42,073 nt of DNA. Source: Crocinitomicaceae bacterium (lineage in GTDB: Bacteria > Bacteroidota > Bacteroidia > Flavobacteriales_D > Crocinitomicaceae). Location of the stretch: NCBI GenBank assembly GCA_017984635.1, contig JAGNZC010000022.1, positions 1 through 42,073 on the forward strand. The letters run 5' to 3'. How positions within the stretch are numbered: the stretch's first letter is position 1; every line of letters begins with the position of its first letter. The translations under genes and the position numbers were made by a program. Below are positions 1 to 7,520 of this stretch, piece by piece. A model generated the notes under the pieces. It saw only the letters and a list, made by a program, of their open reading frames with translations. It made no database searches and was not told where the DNA came from.

Positions 1-72
1 TTGTGATTTACCGTCTTTAATTTGTCTGAAAGAAATTGGTTTTTACATTATTGTCACTTACTTTTTAGTTTG

Positions 73-80
73 CAAATATA
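73..80 (-). promoter_or_regulatory. Leftward -7 element TATATTTG
   Basis: An exact match to the Bacteroidota TAnnTTTG -7 element on the minus strand. Transcription would start near base 68 and run out of the window. The first ATG met is followed at once by TAA, so the gene it serves must start further left. No clear -33 TTG at ideal spacing was found. Confidence 0.45.
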
Positions 81-204
81 GGGATTATTTTTGAGTTCGT
101 AGGGTCTTGTCAGTATAGCAGCTAACTTATTTATACGTCTCATAAAATGGGACATATACACCTATATTTAGTTGTATACGTCTAGTTTCAATGCGACTTA
201 TTTT

Positions 205-236
205 CAAATATACTGTTTCTTTATAAATTATCAAAA
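205..236 (-). promoter_or_regulatory. Leftward promoter, TTTG-N19-TATATTTG
   Basis: On the minus strand TTTG is followed by a 19-nt spacer and TATATTTG, a textbook Bacteroidota -33/-7 pair. The 14-mer TTTGATAATTTATA at the -33 end (222-235) is repeated exactly in the promoter that heads the accessory island (16322-16335). It lies just downstream of the recombinase remnant and reads away from it. Confidence 0.6.
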
Positions 237-260
237 GGTGAAATGATGTTTTGTATGTTG

Positions 261-398
261 TTAGTACTCACGTGTGTGTACAATTAACTTTGTTGCTGCT
301 TCGCGGTCTGTTGCCTTATTGATTTCATCCACTAACAATTTTTGAATGTAACGCAAATCAGAACTGCTTTTCAGTAAATGAGTAATGATTTGGGTATT
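261..398 (-). pseudogene. Remnant of a tyrosine recombinase C-terminus
   Basis: An open minus-strand stretch of 45 codons ends in TAA at 261. Its conceptual translation contains THLLKSSSDLRYIQKLL, which matches the region around the second catalytic histidine of Xer/integron-type recombinases (typically HSFATHLLE.GTD.R.IQ.LLGH). A degenerate VHTREY near the stop may correspond to the usual YTHV tyrosine segment. The expected LGH is replaced by LVD, the upstream R-box is absent, and an in-frame stop precedes the fragment, so it cannot be active. The rest of the gene is not in the window. The assignment rests on motif recognition only. Confidence 0.55.
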
Positions 399-482
399 TT
401 ACATTTATCAATATGAATTCAACTTACATAAAGCCTCCTTAAAAAATCAAACACTTTTAACAACTTTTCCCTCCATTTCCAC

Positions 483-490
483 TAACTTTG
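483..490 (+). promoter_or_regulatory. -7 element TAACTTTG of the arsC-like gene
   Basis: TAACTTTG lies 7 nt ahead of the first ATG at 498. If transcription starts a few bases after the element, as is usual in Bacteroidota, the message has little or no leader. Confidence 0.5.
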
Positions 491-497
491 CATTCAA

Positions 498-878
498 ATG
501 GAAAAGATGGATCAAAAAATAGTGGTTTACCACAATCCGCGCTGTTCGAAGAGCCGTTGTGCATTGGATTTTTTCAATGAACGCCAACTCGATTTTACAG
601 TAGTGGAGTATTTGAAAGATGTACCAACCAAAGCGGAATTGACAACCATTATTGACCAATTGGGAATTGCGCCCGAAGCATTGATCCGTAAAGGCGAGGA
701 AGAATACAAGCTCCATTTTAAGGGGAAATCCTTGTCTAACGATGAATGGATTGTAGCAATGTTGCAATTTCCGAAACTTATTGAGCGTCCTATCGTAGTA
801 GTAGGAGGCAAAGCAGTTGTTGCGCGTCCAACGGAACGTATTTTGGAACTGCTTCCAACAATTGATAACACAAAATAA
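498..878 (+). CDS. ArsC/YfgD-like glutaredoxin-type reductase
   Basis: A 126-residue protein of the ArsC thioredoxin-fold family. The N-terminus has the family signature HNPRCSKSR around residue 12, with the nucleophilic cysteine in that loop, then EYL...P in the middle and a C-terminal half containing RPIVV and ARPTERILELL, typical of the YfgD/arsenate reductase (glutaredoxin) group. Canonical plasmid ArsC has CGTSRN at the active site; the CSKSR version here is the YfgD-like subtype, whose physiological substrate is not firmly known, so arsenate reduction should not be assumed. No other ars genes are nearby. A second ATG at 507 is possible. The arginine decarboxylase gene follows 15 bp downstream, so they may be cotranscribed. 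Confidence 0.85.
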   Translation: MEKMDQKIVVYHNPRCSKSRCALDFFNERQLDFTVVEYLKDVPTKAELTTIIDQLGIAPEALIRKGEEEYKLHFKGKSLSNDEWIVAMLQFPKLIERPIVVVGGKAVVARPTERILELLPTIDNTK

Positions 879-893
879 GGGAGTAAAATCCCA

Positions 894-2294
894 ATGAAAA
901 GCATGAGAACGAAGTATTTTGACTTGATTGACCAAACATTTGATTTTCCACAAAATGAATTTCATTTACGAGAAGATAACTTGTTTTTTCACGGTATTGA
1001 TTTGATGCGCTTGATTGAAGAGTATGGTACGCCTTTGAAATTCAATTATTTGCCTCAGATTTCTAACAACATCCAACGCGCAAAGGGTTGGTTCCGTGAA
1101 GCAATCAGTAATTTAGGGTATTCAGGGAATTACTATTATTCATACTGTACAAAAAGTAACCACTTTTCTTTTGTGTTGGATGAGGTGTTGAAAAACGATG
1201 TTCACATCGAAACATCTTCGGCGTTTGATATTGATATCGTGCGCAATTTGTACAATTCTGGGAAATTACCGGATGGTAAATACGTCATTTGCAATGGTTT
1301 TAAACCGCAACAATACATTGATAATATTGCTGGGTTGATCAACGATGGCAACTTAAATGTTGTTCCTGTTGTTGACAATACGCAAGAATTACAAGATATT
1401 TTAGCCAAAACGGATAAAAATATTAAAATCGGAATCCGCATTGCATCGGAGGAAGAACCTAAGTTTGAGTTTTATACTTCGCGTTTGGGTATTCGTTACC
1501 GTGAAATTGTCCCGTTCTACAAAGCAATGTTGAAAGACAATCCACGAGTAGAAGTGAAAATGTTGCATTTCTTTATCAATACCGGCATCAACGATACATC
1601 GTATTATTGGAATGAGTTAACGAAGTGTTTGCGTATTTACTCTGATTTGAAAAAAGTGTGTCCTTCATTGGATTCATTGAACATCGGTGGTGGATTCCCA
1701 ATCAAAAAATCGTTGGCTTTTGACTTTGATTACGCGTACATGGTGCGTGAGATATTAACGCAAGTGCAACGTGTGTGTAACGACAATGACATTCCAGAAC
1801 CGAATATTTTCACAGAATTTGGTTCGTTTACTGTTGGAGAAAGTGGCGGCGCTATTTTCAGCGTATTGCACCAAAAACAACAAAACGACCGTGAGAAATG
1901 GAACATGATTGATTCTTCGTTCATGACCAACTTACCAGATACGTGGGCTATCAATCAACGTTTTATCATGTTGCCAATCAACCGATGGAACGACGATTAC
2001 GAGCGTGTATTATTGGGCGGATTAACATGCGATAGTGACGATTATTACAATTCAGAGCAACATTCGAATGCCATTTATTTGCCGAAATACGACCGCAACA
2101 AAAAGTTGTACTTAGGTTTTTTCAATACAGGTGCTTACCAAGAAACAATCGGAGGTTTTGGTGGCTTGAAACACTGTTTGATTCCCGAACCAAAGCACAT
2201 TTTGATTCAACGCGATGAAAATGGTAAGTTGCAAACGAAATTGTTTAGCGAGGAACAAACCGCTAATGATTATTTACGAATTTTAGGTTATTAA
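894..2294 (+). CDS. speA: Arginine decarboxylase (fold III PLP enzyme, flavobacterial type)
   Basis: A 466-residue alanine-racemase-fold (fold type III) PLP decarboxylase of the kind annotated as biosynthetic arginine decarboxylase in Flavobacteriales. It would convert arginine to agmatine for polyamine synthesis. YSYCTKSNH near residue 84 carries the likely PLP lysine, HIETSSAFD follows, NIGGGFP is the glycine loop near residue 263, EFGSFTVGESG lies near 305, and GLTCDSDD near 377 carries the conserved catalytic cysteine and acidic residues. It is much shorter than the ~630-residue E. coli SpeA. ATG at 903 is an alternative start and would fit the usual M-x-TKYFDLI beginning. No agmatinase is adjacent. 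The next ORF starts 2 bp after the stop. Confidence 0.8.
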   Translation: MKSMRTKYFDLIDQTFDFPQNEFHLREDNLFFHGIDLMRLIEEYGTPLKFNYLPQISNNIQRAKGWFREAISNLGYSGNYYYSYCTKSNHFSFVLDEVLKNDVHIETSSAFDIDIVRNLYNSGKLPDGKYVICNGFKPQQYIDNIAGLINDGNLNVVPVVDNTQELQDILAKTDKNIKIGIRIASEEEPKFEFYTSRLGIRYREIVPFYKAMLKDNPRVEVKMLHFFINTGINDTSYYWNELTKCLRIYSDLKKVCPSLDSLNIGGGFPIKKSLAFDFDYAYMVREILTQVQRVCNDNDIPEPNIFTEFGSFTVGESGGAIFSVLHQKQQNDREKWNMIDSSFMTNLPDTWAINQRFIMLPINRWNDDYERVLLGGLTCDSDDYYNSEQHSNAIYLPKYDRNKKLYLGFFNTGAYQETIGGFGGLKHCLIPEPKHILIQRDENGKLQTKLFSEEQTANDYLRILGY

Positions 2295-2296
2295 AA

Positions 2297-2710
2297 ATGG
2301 ACATGATCACCATTGAAGTGCTAATTGATGCACCTGTTGCAGCGGTTTGGAATCATTTTATCACTCCAGATTCTATTCAACAATGGAACCATGCGTCAGA
2401 TGATTGGCATACACCACGTGCAAAAAACGATTTTCAGATTGGTGGAAGTTTTGATTACCGCATGGAAGCAAAAGATGGATCGTTTGGTTTTAATTTAATT
2501 GGAATGTATCATCTGATTGAAGCAGAACAAACAATTGCGTATCATTTGGAAGATGGAAGAAAAGTGTTCGTCTCTTTTGAAGCGCTAGGTAATCAAACGA
2601 AAGTGGTCGAAGTGTTTGAGCCAGAAGCAGTGAATCCAATTGAATTACAACAACAAGGTTGGCAACAGATTTTAACCAACTTTAAATTGTTTGTAGAACG
2701 TAGTTTTTAA
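2297..2710 (+). CDS. SRPBCC (AHSA1/START-like) domain protein
   Basis: A 137-residue single-domain protein with the SRPBCC helix-grip pattern: IEVLIDAPVAAVWNHFITP at the start, WNHASDDWHTP, GGSFDYRMEAKDGSFGF in the middle, and a long C-terminal helix GWQQILTNFKLFVE. This is the AHSA1-like group, often called activator of Hsp90 ATPase homologues; most bacterial members have no known ligand. Without a signal peptide it should be cytoplasmic. It starts 2 bp after the decarboxylase stop and is almost certainly cotranscribed with it, but I see no basis for a shared function. ATG at 2303 is an alternative start. Confidence 0.8.
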   Translation: MDMITIEVLIDAPVAAVWNHFITPDSIQQWNHASDDWHTPRAKNDFQIGGSFDYRMEAKDGSFGFNLIGMYHLIEAEQTIAYHLEDGRKVFVSFEALGNQTKVVEVFEPEAVNPIELQQQGWQQILTNFKLFVERSF

Positions 2711-2888
2711 GTTCGGTTTAGTTAAATTCTTCTTTAGTTGATTGAAAAACGGGTATCGTTTCAAGTGAAAATCATCTACTAATAATTTCATTTTCAGCAA
2801 GTTTTCAGATTTCATAAAAACTGATATTTTTTATTGAAAAAAAACGATAAAAAATTAAAAATTTAGTCCATTATTGTTAAGAATTGTG

Positions 2889-2896
2889 TATTTTTG
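2889..2896 (+). promoter_or_regulatory. -7 element TATTTTTG
   Basis: Exact TAnnTTTG match 34 bp upstream of the ATG at 2931, in an AT-rich 220-bp intergenic stretch. It probably drives the unknown 123-residue gene. Confidence 0.5.
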
Positions 2897-2930
2897 CAAC
2901 TCAAAATTAAGAATAGACTTACATTTTTCA

Positions 2931-3302
2931 ATGAAACTTAACACCATCTTCCTAAAAGGAAATTCAAAATTCTCGAATGCACTTCAAGCATGGGCTACCG
3001 ATCGTAATTTCGAATTGGCTGAATTCAATGACAAATCTGAAAATCCAGATGAAGGCATTGATGGATTGGTTATTTTCAATGAAAACCAAGAATTAGACCG
3101 TGAAACGGTTGAAATCAGAGCATTATTCGACAACAATCAAAAGCCAGTTCATAAGATTGATATCAATGGTACATTGATGGTTGGTGTTTCAAACTTGGAT
3201 TTGTGGTTGGAACGCAACAGCTGTAAAAAAGTATTGATCGTTGGTGCTGATACTTTAGTTGCCAATGTCAATTTGGAACGTTTCATCAGCAATTTGAAAT
3301 AA
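2931..3302 (+). CDS. Uncharacterised 123-residue protein
   Basis: I do not recognise this family. ATG at 2931 is chosen because the -7 element at 2889-2896 lies after the upstream in-frame ATG at 2874, which would therefore not be on the transcript. The 123-residue product begins MKLNTIFLKGNSKFSN, has no signal peptide or membrane segment, and is moderately acidic. It alternates likely strands and helices (DGLVIFNENQ, KKVLIVGADTLVANV), suggesting a small alpha/beta fold. It is a single gene between an SRPBCC gene and a DUF6089-like barrel gene, with its own promoter and a possible terminator. Confidence 0.7.
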   Translation: MKLNTIFLKGNSKFSNALQAWATDRNFELAEFNDKSENPDEGIDGLVIFNENQELDRETVEIRALFDNNQKPVHKIDINGTLMVGVSNLDLWLERNSCKKVLIVGADTLVANVNLERFISNLK

Positions 3303-3325
3303 TTCCGTTCCAATTTTCTTTATTA
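3273..3325 (+). terminator. Possible long-loop terminator
   Basis: TTGGAACG (3273-3280, inside the coding end) can pair perfectly with CGTTCCAA (3306-3313), followed by a T-rich tract. The 25-nt loop is long for an intrinsic terminator, so this is tentative. Confidence 0.3.
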
Positions 3326-3423
3326 TTTCTTGCTAAATTACACCTTGGATTTTCAATAAAATTCCAGCTTACTCACTTGAATTGTAATTTTCTTATTAAT
3401 TTGGCGTTATCAAAATAAAAATC

Positions 3424-4239
3424 ATGCGTTTATTGCTAATTACTGTTCTTGTTGTTCCATTTTATCTGTTGAGTCAAACGGATAATTTTCGTTCGCGTTC
3501 AGAATTAGGTGTAATGGCAGGAGGAATGTATTACATTGGCGATTTGAATCAATTCAAGCATTTTGATAAAACACAGGTTGCGGGAAGTATTTTTTACCGT
3601 TACACGATCAATCCACGTGTTAGTTTTCGTGCCAATGTTGCAATGGGTTCTGTTGAAGCCAATGATGCGGATGCGAGTAACGAATTATTAAAAAATAGAA
3701 ATTTAAATTTCAGTACTTCAATTTTAGAAGGAGCAGCGGGTGTTGAAGTGAATTATTTCCCGTTTCAGCTAGGAAACCCACGATACAGAGGAACTGCTTA
3801 TTTATTAGCTGAAATTGGTTTGTTTCGTATGAATCCTACTACTCAATACAACGGGGAAACCATTGAATTGCAACCCTTAGGAACAGAAGGGCAAGGAACA
3901 ACTTTAACAAGTGAAACGCGCTATTATTTAACGCAATTAAGCATTCCATTGGGTGTTGGTTTTAAATTGTCATTGGGTAAATCAGCCTCTATCAATATCG
4001 AATACGGATTTCGTAAAACATTCACTGATTACATCGATGACGTGGGAAGTAATACTTACTTAGATCCAGCTTTAATTGCCAATGAAAGTGGAAGTTTGGC
4101 AGCAGCACTTTCAAATCGAAGTTTGGATGGTTCCGTTAATGGGTACAGAGGTTCCACCACCACTTCAGATTGGTATGCATTCTTTGGTTTAGGAATTGCT
4201 TTCAAATTGGGCAAGCAACATACGTGTTTCTACCAATAA
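3424..4239 (+). CDS. Outer-membrane beta-barrel protein, DUF6089-like
   Basis: A 271-residue secreted protein. It starts with a signal peptide (MRLLLITVLVVPFYLLSQ, cleavage around residue 19) and continues with ELGVMAGGMYYIGDLNQ, the characteristic opening of the DUF6089 / PorT-like barrels of Bacteroidota. Alternating strands with aromatic ends and glycine turns run to the C-terminus (YAFFGLGIAFKLG), as expected for an 8- to 12-stranded outer-membrane barrel. Function is unknown for the family. It is transcribed towards the PPIase gene, and a hairpin separates the two convergent genes. Confidence 0.75.
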   Translation: MRLLLITVLVVPFYLLSQTDNFRSRSELGVMAGGMYYIGDLNQFKHFDKTQVAGSIFYRYTINPRVSFRANVAMGSVEANDADASNELLKNRNLNFSTSILEGAAGVEVNYFPFQLGNPRYRGTAYLLAEIGLFRMNPTTQYNGETIELQPLGTEGQGTTLTSETRYYLTQLSIPLGVGFKLSLGKSASINIEYGFRKTFTDYIDDVGSNTYLDPALIANESGSLAAALSNRSLDGSVNGYRGSTTTSDWYAFFGLGIAFKLGKQHTCFYQ

Positions 4240-4241
4240 AA

Positions 4242-4271
4242 AAAGGCCATCATTTCTGACAGCCTTTCTTT
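4242..4271. terminator. Bidirectional hairpin terminator
   Basis: AAAGGC (4242-4247) pairs with GCCTTT (4262-4267), and TCA/TGA close a TTTC tetraloop inside. A-rich sequence on the left and T-rich on the right let it work for both the barrel gene (+) and the PPIase gene (-), which converge here. Confidence 0.7.
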
Positions 4272-4283
4272 TCAAATTATTTT

Positions 4284-5384
4284 TTAGTGCTTGTGATTTG
4301 GATCTGAATGATCGTGTGCTGCTTGTTTTTCAATGTTGATGATTTCTAAGTCGAACACTAAATCAGAATATGGAGGAATCGCTCCTGGTCGTCCATCTTT
4401 TCCATAAGCAGAGAAATAAGGAATAACGATCTTACCTTTTCCACCTTTTCCTAATAATGCCAATCCTTCTTCAAATCCTGGAATCATTTTGTTGTCGATG
4501 TAGGTAAAATCCATTGGCTGATTGCGGTCATATGAAGAATCGAATGGTTTTCCATCAGCTCTAAAAGTACCTCTGTAATGAACAGACATTTTATCCCCTT
4601 TTACAGGTTTAGTTTTTTCACCTTCGTTTTCAATTACGTAAACTAATCCAGAAGCTGACATTTTAGCTGTTGGGTTTGTTTTCTTAATTTCGTTGAACAT
4701 GTATTTTTTGTAATCTTCTGTGCTCATCGCTGCAATTTTTTTCATTGCTTCAGCTTGCGCTAATTCAGCATCTCTTTGACGATTGTAAACAGCATTGAAC
4801 GCTTTGTTTCCGTCCCATTTTTTTGCTTCATCACCGATACGTAAAATCGTAAGTGTGTTAAGCACATCATTTTGAGCGATTGCATTTACAACATCTTGTC
4901 CAATTACTACGTGACCAAAAACCGTGTGTTTTCCGTCCAACCAAGGCGTTTCTTTGTGCGTGATAAAGAATTGACTACCGTTTGTTGCAGGTCCAGAATT
5001 CGCCATTGATAAAATTCCAGGTCCTGAATGACGTAAGTCAGCCACGATCTCATCGCTAAATTTGTATCCAGGATTCCCCATTCCAGTTCCTTGTGGACAG
5101 CCACCTTGAATCATGAAATCTGCAATAACACGGTGAAATTTCAAACCATTGTAAAACGGTTTCAAACGTTTAACTGTATCCATGATGTTTAATGTTCCTT
5201 CTGCTAAACCAACAAAATTCCCAACGGTCATCGGTGTTTTTTGGTATTCAAGTGCACAAATAATTACACCTTTATTGGTGTTGAATTCTGCATAAATCCC
5301 TGGAGTTAAATCAGTTTTAGTCGCTTGCGCAAAAGAAAACGCCGAGCTTAAAACTGTCATGATGAGTAAAAACTTATTTTTCAT
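4284..5384 (-). CDS. Secreted peptidyl-prolyl isomerase, cyclophilin-FKBP fusion
   Basis: A 366-residue exported protein with two unrelated PPIase domains. Residues 1-20 are a signal peptide ([20 protein letters not shown]). Residues ~30-190 are a cyclophilin: FHRVI with the catalytic arginine (85), MIQGG (91-95), SQFFIT (137-142), [10 protein letters not shown] (148-157). A charged linker of ~55 residues follows, then an FKBP domain from ~245 to 353 with VHYRG, FDSS (281-284), IPGFEEGL (301-308), AYG (327-329) and the final DLVFDLEI strand. The active-site residues of both domains look intact. The tail after 355 is histidine-rich ([10 protein letters not shown]) and could bind metal. It should act in the periplasm on folding of exported proteins. 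It lies downstream of nadK across a repeat array. Confidence 0.9.
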   Translation of the reverse strand: MKNKFLLIMTVLSSAFSFAQATKTDLTPGIYAEFNTNKGVIICALEYQKTPMTVGNFVGLAEGTLNIMDTVKRLKPFYNGLKFHRVIADFMIQGGCPQGTGMGNPGYKFSDEIVADLRHSGPGILSMANSGPATNGSQFFITHKETPWLDGKHTVFGHVVIGQDVVNAIAQNDVLNTLTILRIGDEAKKWDGNKAFNAVYNRQRDAELAQAEAMKKIAAMSTEDYKKYMFNEIKKTNPTAKMSASGLVYVIENEGEKTKPVKGDKMSVHYRGTFRADGKPFDSSYDRNQPMDFTYIDNKMIPGFEEGLALLGKGGKGKIVIPYFSAYGKDGRPGAIPPYSDLVFDLEIINIEKQAAHDHSDPNHKH

Positions 5385-5422
5385 AGTTGTTATTTTATTT
5401 ATTTATTACTTTATTCTTTTTT

Positions 5423-5800
5423 ACAGGCATTAGTCGTTAGTTAATTAGGCATTAGATTTAGATCTCATCAGAATCGAATTCTCGTCTTAAAGTCCTATAA
5501 TCTTTTCATCCTTCTATCATTTTCACAGGCATTAGTAGTTAGTTAATTAGCCATTAGTTTTAGATTTCAACAGAATCGAATTCTCGTCTTAAAGTCCTAT
5601 AATCTTTTCATCCTTCTATCATTTTCACATGCTTTAGTCGCTAGTTAATTAGGCATTAGATTTAGAGCTCAACAGAATTACGATTTCGTTTTAAAGTCCT
5701 ATAATCTTTTCATCCTTTTATCATTTTCACAGGCATTAGTCGCTAGTTAATTAGGCATTAGATTTAGATCTCATCAGAATCGAATTCTCGTCTTAAAGTC
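5423..5800. repeat. 102-bp tandem repeat, 3.7 copies
   Basis: Units begin (ACAGGCATTAG or a close variant) at 5423, 5525, 5627 and 5729, an exact 102-bp period. The fourth copy breaks off after 72 bp at TCTTAAAGTC. Copies differ by a handful of substitutions and no length changes. Each unit contains GTTAATTAGGCATTAG and, in copies 1, 2 and 4, the small inverted repeat AGAAT-CGA-ATTCT. It sits in the upstream region of the PPIase gene. Confidence 0.92.
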
Positions 5801-5803
5801 ATT

Positions 5804-5891
5804 AATTCTTTAATTCCTTAATTCCTTCATTCCTTCATTCCTTAATTCCTTCATTCCTTAATTCTTTAATTCCTTAATTCCTTAATTCCTT
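5804..5891. repeat. 8-bp microsatellite, 11 units
   Basis: Eleven uninterrupted 8-bp units of AATTCCTT, with variants CATTCCTT (three) and AATTCTTT (two), follow the 102-bp array and end 17 bp before the nadK stop codon. Such tracts can change length by replication slippage. Confidence 0.92.
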
Positions 5892-5908
5892 AATTTTTCA
5901 TTTCTAAG

Positions 5909-6787
5909 TTAATTTCTTGCGTCGATTCCCCACATCATTTTGTTACGAATTGTATCTAAGAAATTATTGCTTTCAAATTTAACGACATTAATCATAAATT
6001 CTGCTTTTGTAACGATAATTTCTTCATCTTGACGAATATTTTTAGAAACACCATCCAAGCTCATCAAGCATTTTCTATCGCGACCTTCGATTTTCAGTTT
6101 TATTGGCATATGGTCAGGCACAACCACTGGACGAACATTTAAGTTATGCGGTGCGATGGGCGTTAAAATGTGTACTTGACAACCCGGCGTAATGATTGGT
6201 CCTCCACAGCTTAAACTATAGGCAGTTGATCCTGTTGGTGTGGAGACAATTAGTCCGTCAGCCCAATAAGAATTCAAATATTTGTTATCTAAAGAAGCAT
6301 GAACAGTAATCATCGATGCGGTATCCTTTTTTTGTAAGGTTAATTCATTTAAAGCAAAATTATCTTCACCAAAAATATTTTCTTCCGTTTGAATACGTAA
6401 CAAAGATCGTTTTTGGAACTCGTAATTTTTAGCTTTTACTTGATCCATTGTTTGCTGGATTTGATCTTTAGAGATATTGGCTAAAAACCCTAATCTGCCA
6501 GTATTGATTCCTAGAATGGGTACGCCAGAATCGCGAATAAATCCAACAGATTTGATAAATGTACCATCTCCACCAATGCTCATGGTTAAATCAATTCCTG
6601 TATGAAAATCATGGTGCGAAGAAAATTCATCTGTTTTTTCTGATAAATCCATTTTGGCAACCAATTGTTCCTTCAGTTCTTTTTCAAAAACTGGATTCCA
6701 GCCAAAATCATTAAAAATGGAGATGATTTCTTTGAAATAGGGAAGGTTGTGACGGTTTACCTTTTGACTATAGATTGCAACATTCAT
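5909..6787 (-). CDS. nadK: NAD kinase
   Basis: A 292-residue NAD kinase, which phosphorylates NAD to NADP with ATP or polyphosphate in the cytoplasm. Diagnostic motifs are GGDGT (residues 72-76, preceded by SI), NTGRLGF (95-101), the core DGLIVSTPTGSTAYSLSCGG with the NAD-binding serine/threonine/tyrosine residues, and a C-terminal MSLDG. Length is normal for the family. The start codon lies 1 bp after the stop of the CBS protein gene, so the two form an operon. The 3' side is the repeat array. Confidence 0.95.
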   Translation of the reverse strand: MNVAIYSQKVNRHNLPYFKEIISIFNDFGWNPVFEKELKEQLVAKMDLSEKTDEFSSHHDFHTGIDLTMSIGGDGTFIKSVGFIRDSGVPILGINTGRLGFLANISKDQIQQTMDQVKAKNYEFQKRSLLRIQTEENIFGEDNFALNELTLQKKDTASMITVHASLDNKYLNSYWADGLIVSTPTGSTAYSLSCGGPIITPGCQVHILTPIAPHNLNVRPVVVPDHMPIKLKIEGRDRKCLMSLDGVSKNIRQDEEIIVTKAEFMINVVKFESNNFLDTIRNKMMWGIDARN

Positions 6788-6788
6788 A

Positions 6789-7451
6789 TTAAATATTCAA
6801 GTAATTCATAAGTGAATCGAATCTGATTTGGATATCATTGTCACTGGCATCTTTTTGAAATGTTTCTTTTACCAGGTAATCATACCGTTCAAAGGTGCGA
6901 ATGATGCGACTCAATTCTAATTGATTAATTTTTAAGGTCACTTCGATCTTTGTAGAATCAGGTGACGACATAATATAAGAGCTTAATATACGCGCATTGT
7001 TACTTTCAACGATTTGTGCAATTTGCGCCATTGAATAATCGTGTTCATTGATTTCTAGCACAATGATTCCACCTGTTTCCTTGATGCTTCCCGTATTTGC
7101 AAAGCTTGTCAATAAGTGAAAAATAGACGTACAACCCAAGTATTTTTCTTCCGAATCTAAAACGGGCATGATACTCAATTTACTTTCTTCCATTCTTTTC
7201 AACACATCGTAAACGTGCGCTGTTTCCAGAACATAAGGTCTTGGCAAATGATCAAAAAGCGTATCTAACGATTCTTCCAATGCCAATTTATCCAATAAAT
7301 CTGCTTCAGAAATCACACCAACAAAATTGTCATTTTTTAAGACAGGTAAATGTGAAACTTTGAATTCATCCATCCAACGAAGTGCTTTTTCACCTGAATC
7401 TGTGTGCTTTAACGGTGGAATTTCATCTGTAATTAATGCTAATGCTCTCAT
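6789..7451 (-). CDS. CBS-pair protein with ACT-like C-terminus
   Basis: A ~220-residue protein with two CBS motifs (roughly residues 7-55 and 70-120: [21 protein letters not shown] and [18 protein letters not shown]) followed by an ACT-like segment ([23 protein letters not shown]...ILSSYI). CBS pairs bind adenosyl ligands; the partner here is unknown, but cotranscription with nadK makes a link to nucleotide or NAD(P) state plausible. I choose ATG at 7451 ([15 protein letters not shown]). An in-frame start at 7505 would put the N-terminus on top of the pdxJ promoter. pdxJ diverges 69 bp away. Confidence 0.85.
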   Translation of the reverse strand: MRALALITDEIPPLKHTDSGEKALRWMDEFKVSHLPVLKNDNFVGVISEADLLDKLALEESLDTLFDHLPRPYVLETAHVYDVLKRMEESKLSIMPVLDSEEKYLGCTSIFHLLTSFANTGSIKETGGIIVLEINEHDYSMAQIAQIVESNNARILSSYIMSSPDSTKIEVTLKINQLELSRIIRTFERYDYLVKETFQKDASDNDIQIRFDSLMNYLNI

Positions 7452-7480
7452 AGTTGCTACCAAAGTAGTAATTTCATTTC

Positions 7481-7496
7481 TAACTTTGTACTTTTG
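7481..7496 (+). promoter_or_regulatory. Two adjacent -7 elements ahead of pdxJ
   Basis: TAACTTTG (7481-7488) and TACTTTTG (7489-7496) are back-to-back TAnnTTTG matches 24-32 bp before the pdxJ start. Either or both may be used. Confidence 0.5.
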
Positions 7497-7520
7497 CAGT
7501 GTCAAAAATTATACCATTGT

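Larger units (their letters stand above)
1..497. other. Gene-free left edge with recombinase remnant and leftward promoters
   Basis: No intact gene is visible in these bases. On the minus strand they hold a degraded tyrosine-recombinase C-terminus (261-398), a well-formed TTTG/TATATTTG promoter (205-236), a second TATATTTG box (73-80), and the 9-mer GCAGCTAAC (118-126) that recurs at 14531-14539 in the attC-like element of the island. TATACGTCT occurs twice 43 bp apart (132-140 and 175-183). Both promoters point out of the window, so an unseen leftward gene or cassette cluster probably begins beyond base 1. Confidence 0.6.
5385..5908. other. Non-coding gap dominated by repeats
   Basis: This 524-bp stretch between nadK and the PPIase gene (both minus strand) contains a 102-bp tandem array, an 8-bp microsatellite and an AT-rich leader. 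All three frames of the repeat unit carry stops on the minus strand, and the plus strand is rich in TAG/TAA, so it does not encode a repeat protein. I find no convincing TAnnTTTG box for the PPIase gene. Confidence 0.75.

Noticed and set aside
447..965. Long minus-strand open frame opposite the arsC-like gene
   Set aside because: It is antisense to a clearly conserved gene, and the composition is that of a shadow frame; the same holds for 527-904.
5423..5800. CRISPR array
   Set aside because: The 102-bp units are contiguous and almost identical throughout; there are no short repeats with variable spacers and no cas genes.
5423..5800. Coding tandem-repeat protein (102 is a multiple of 3)
   Set aside because: Every minus-strand frame of the unit has a stop, and plus-strand frames are full of TAG and TAA.
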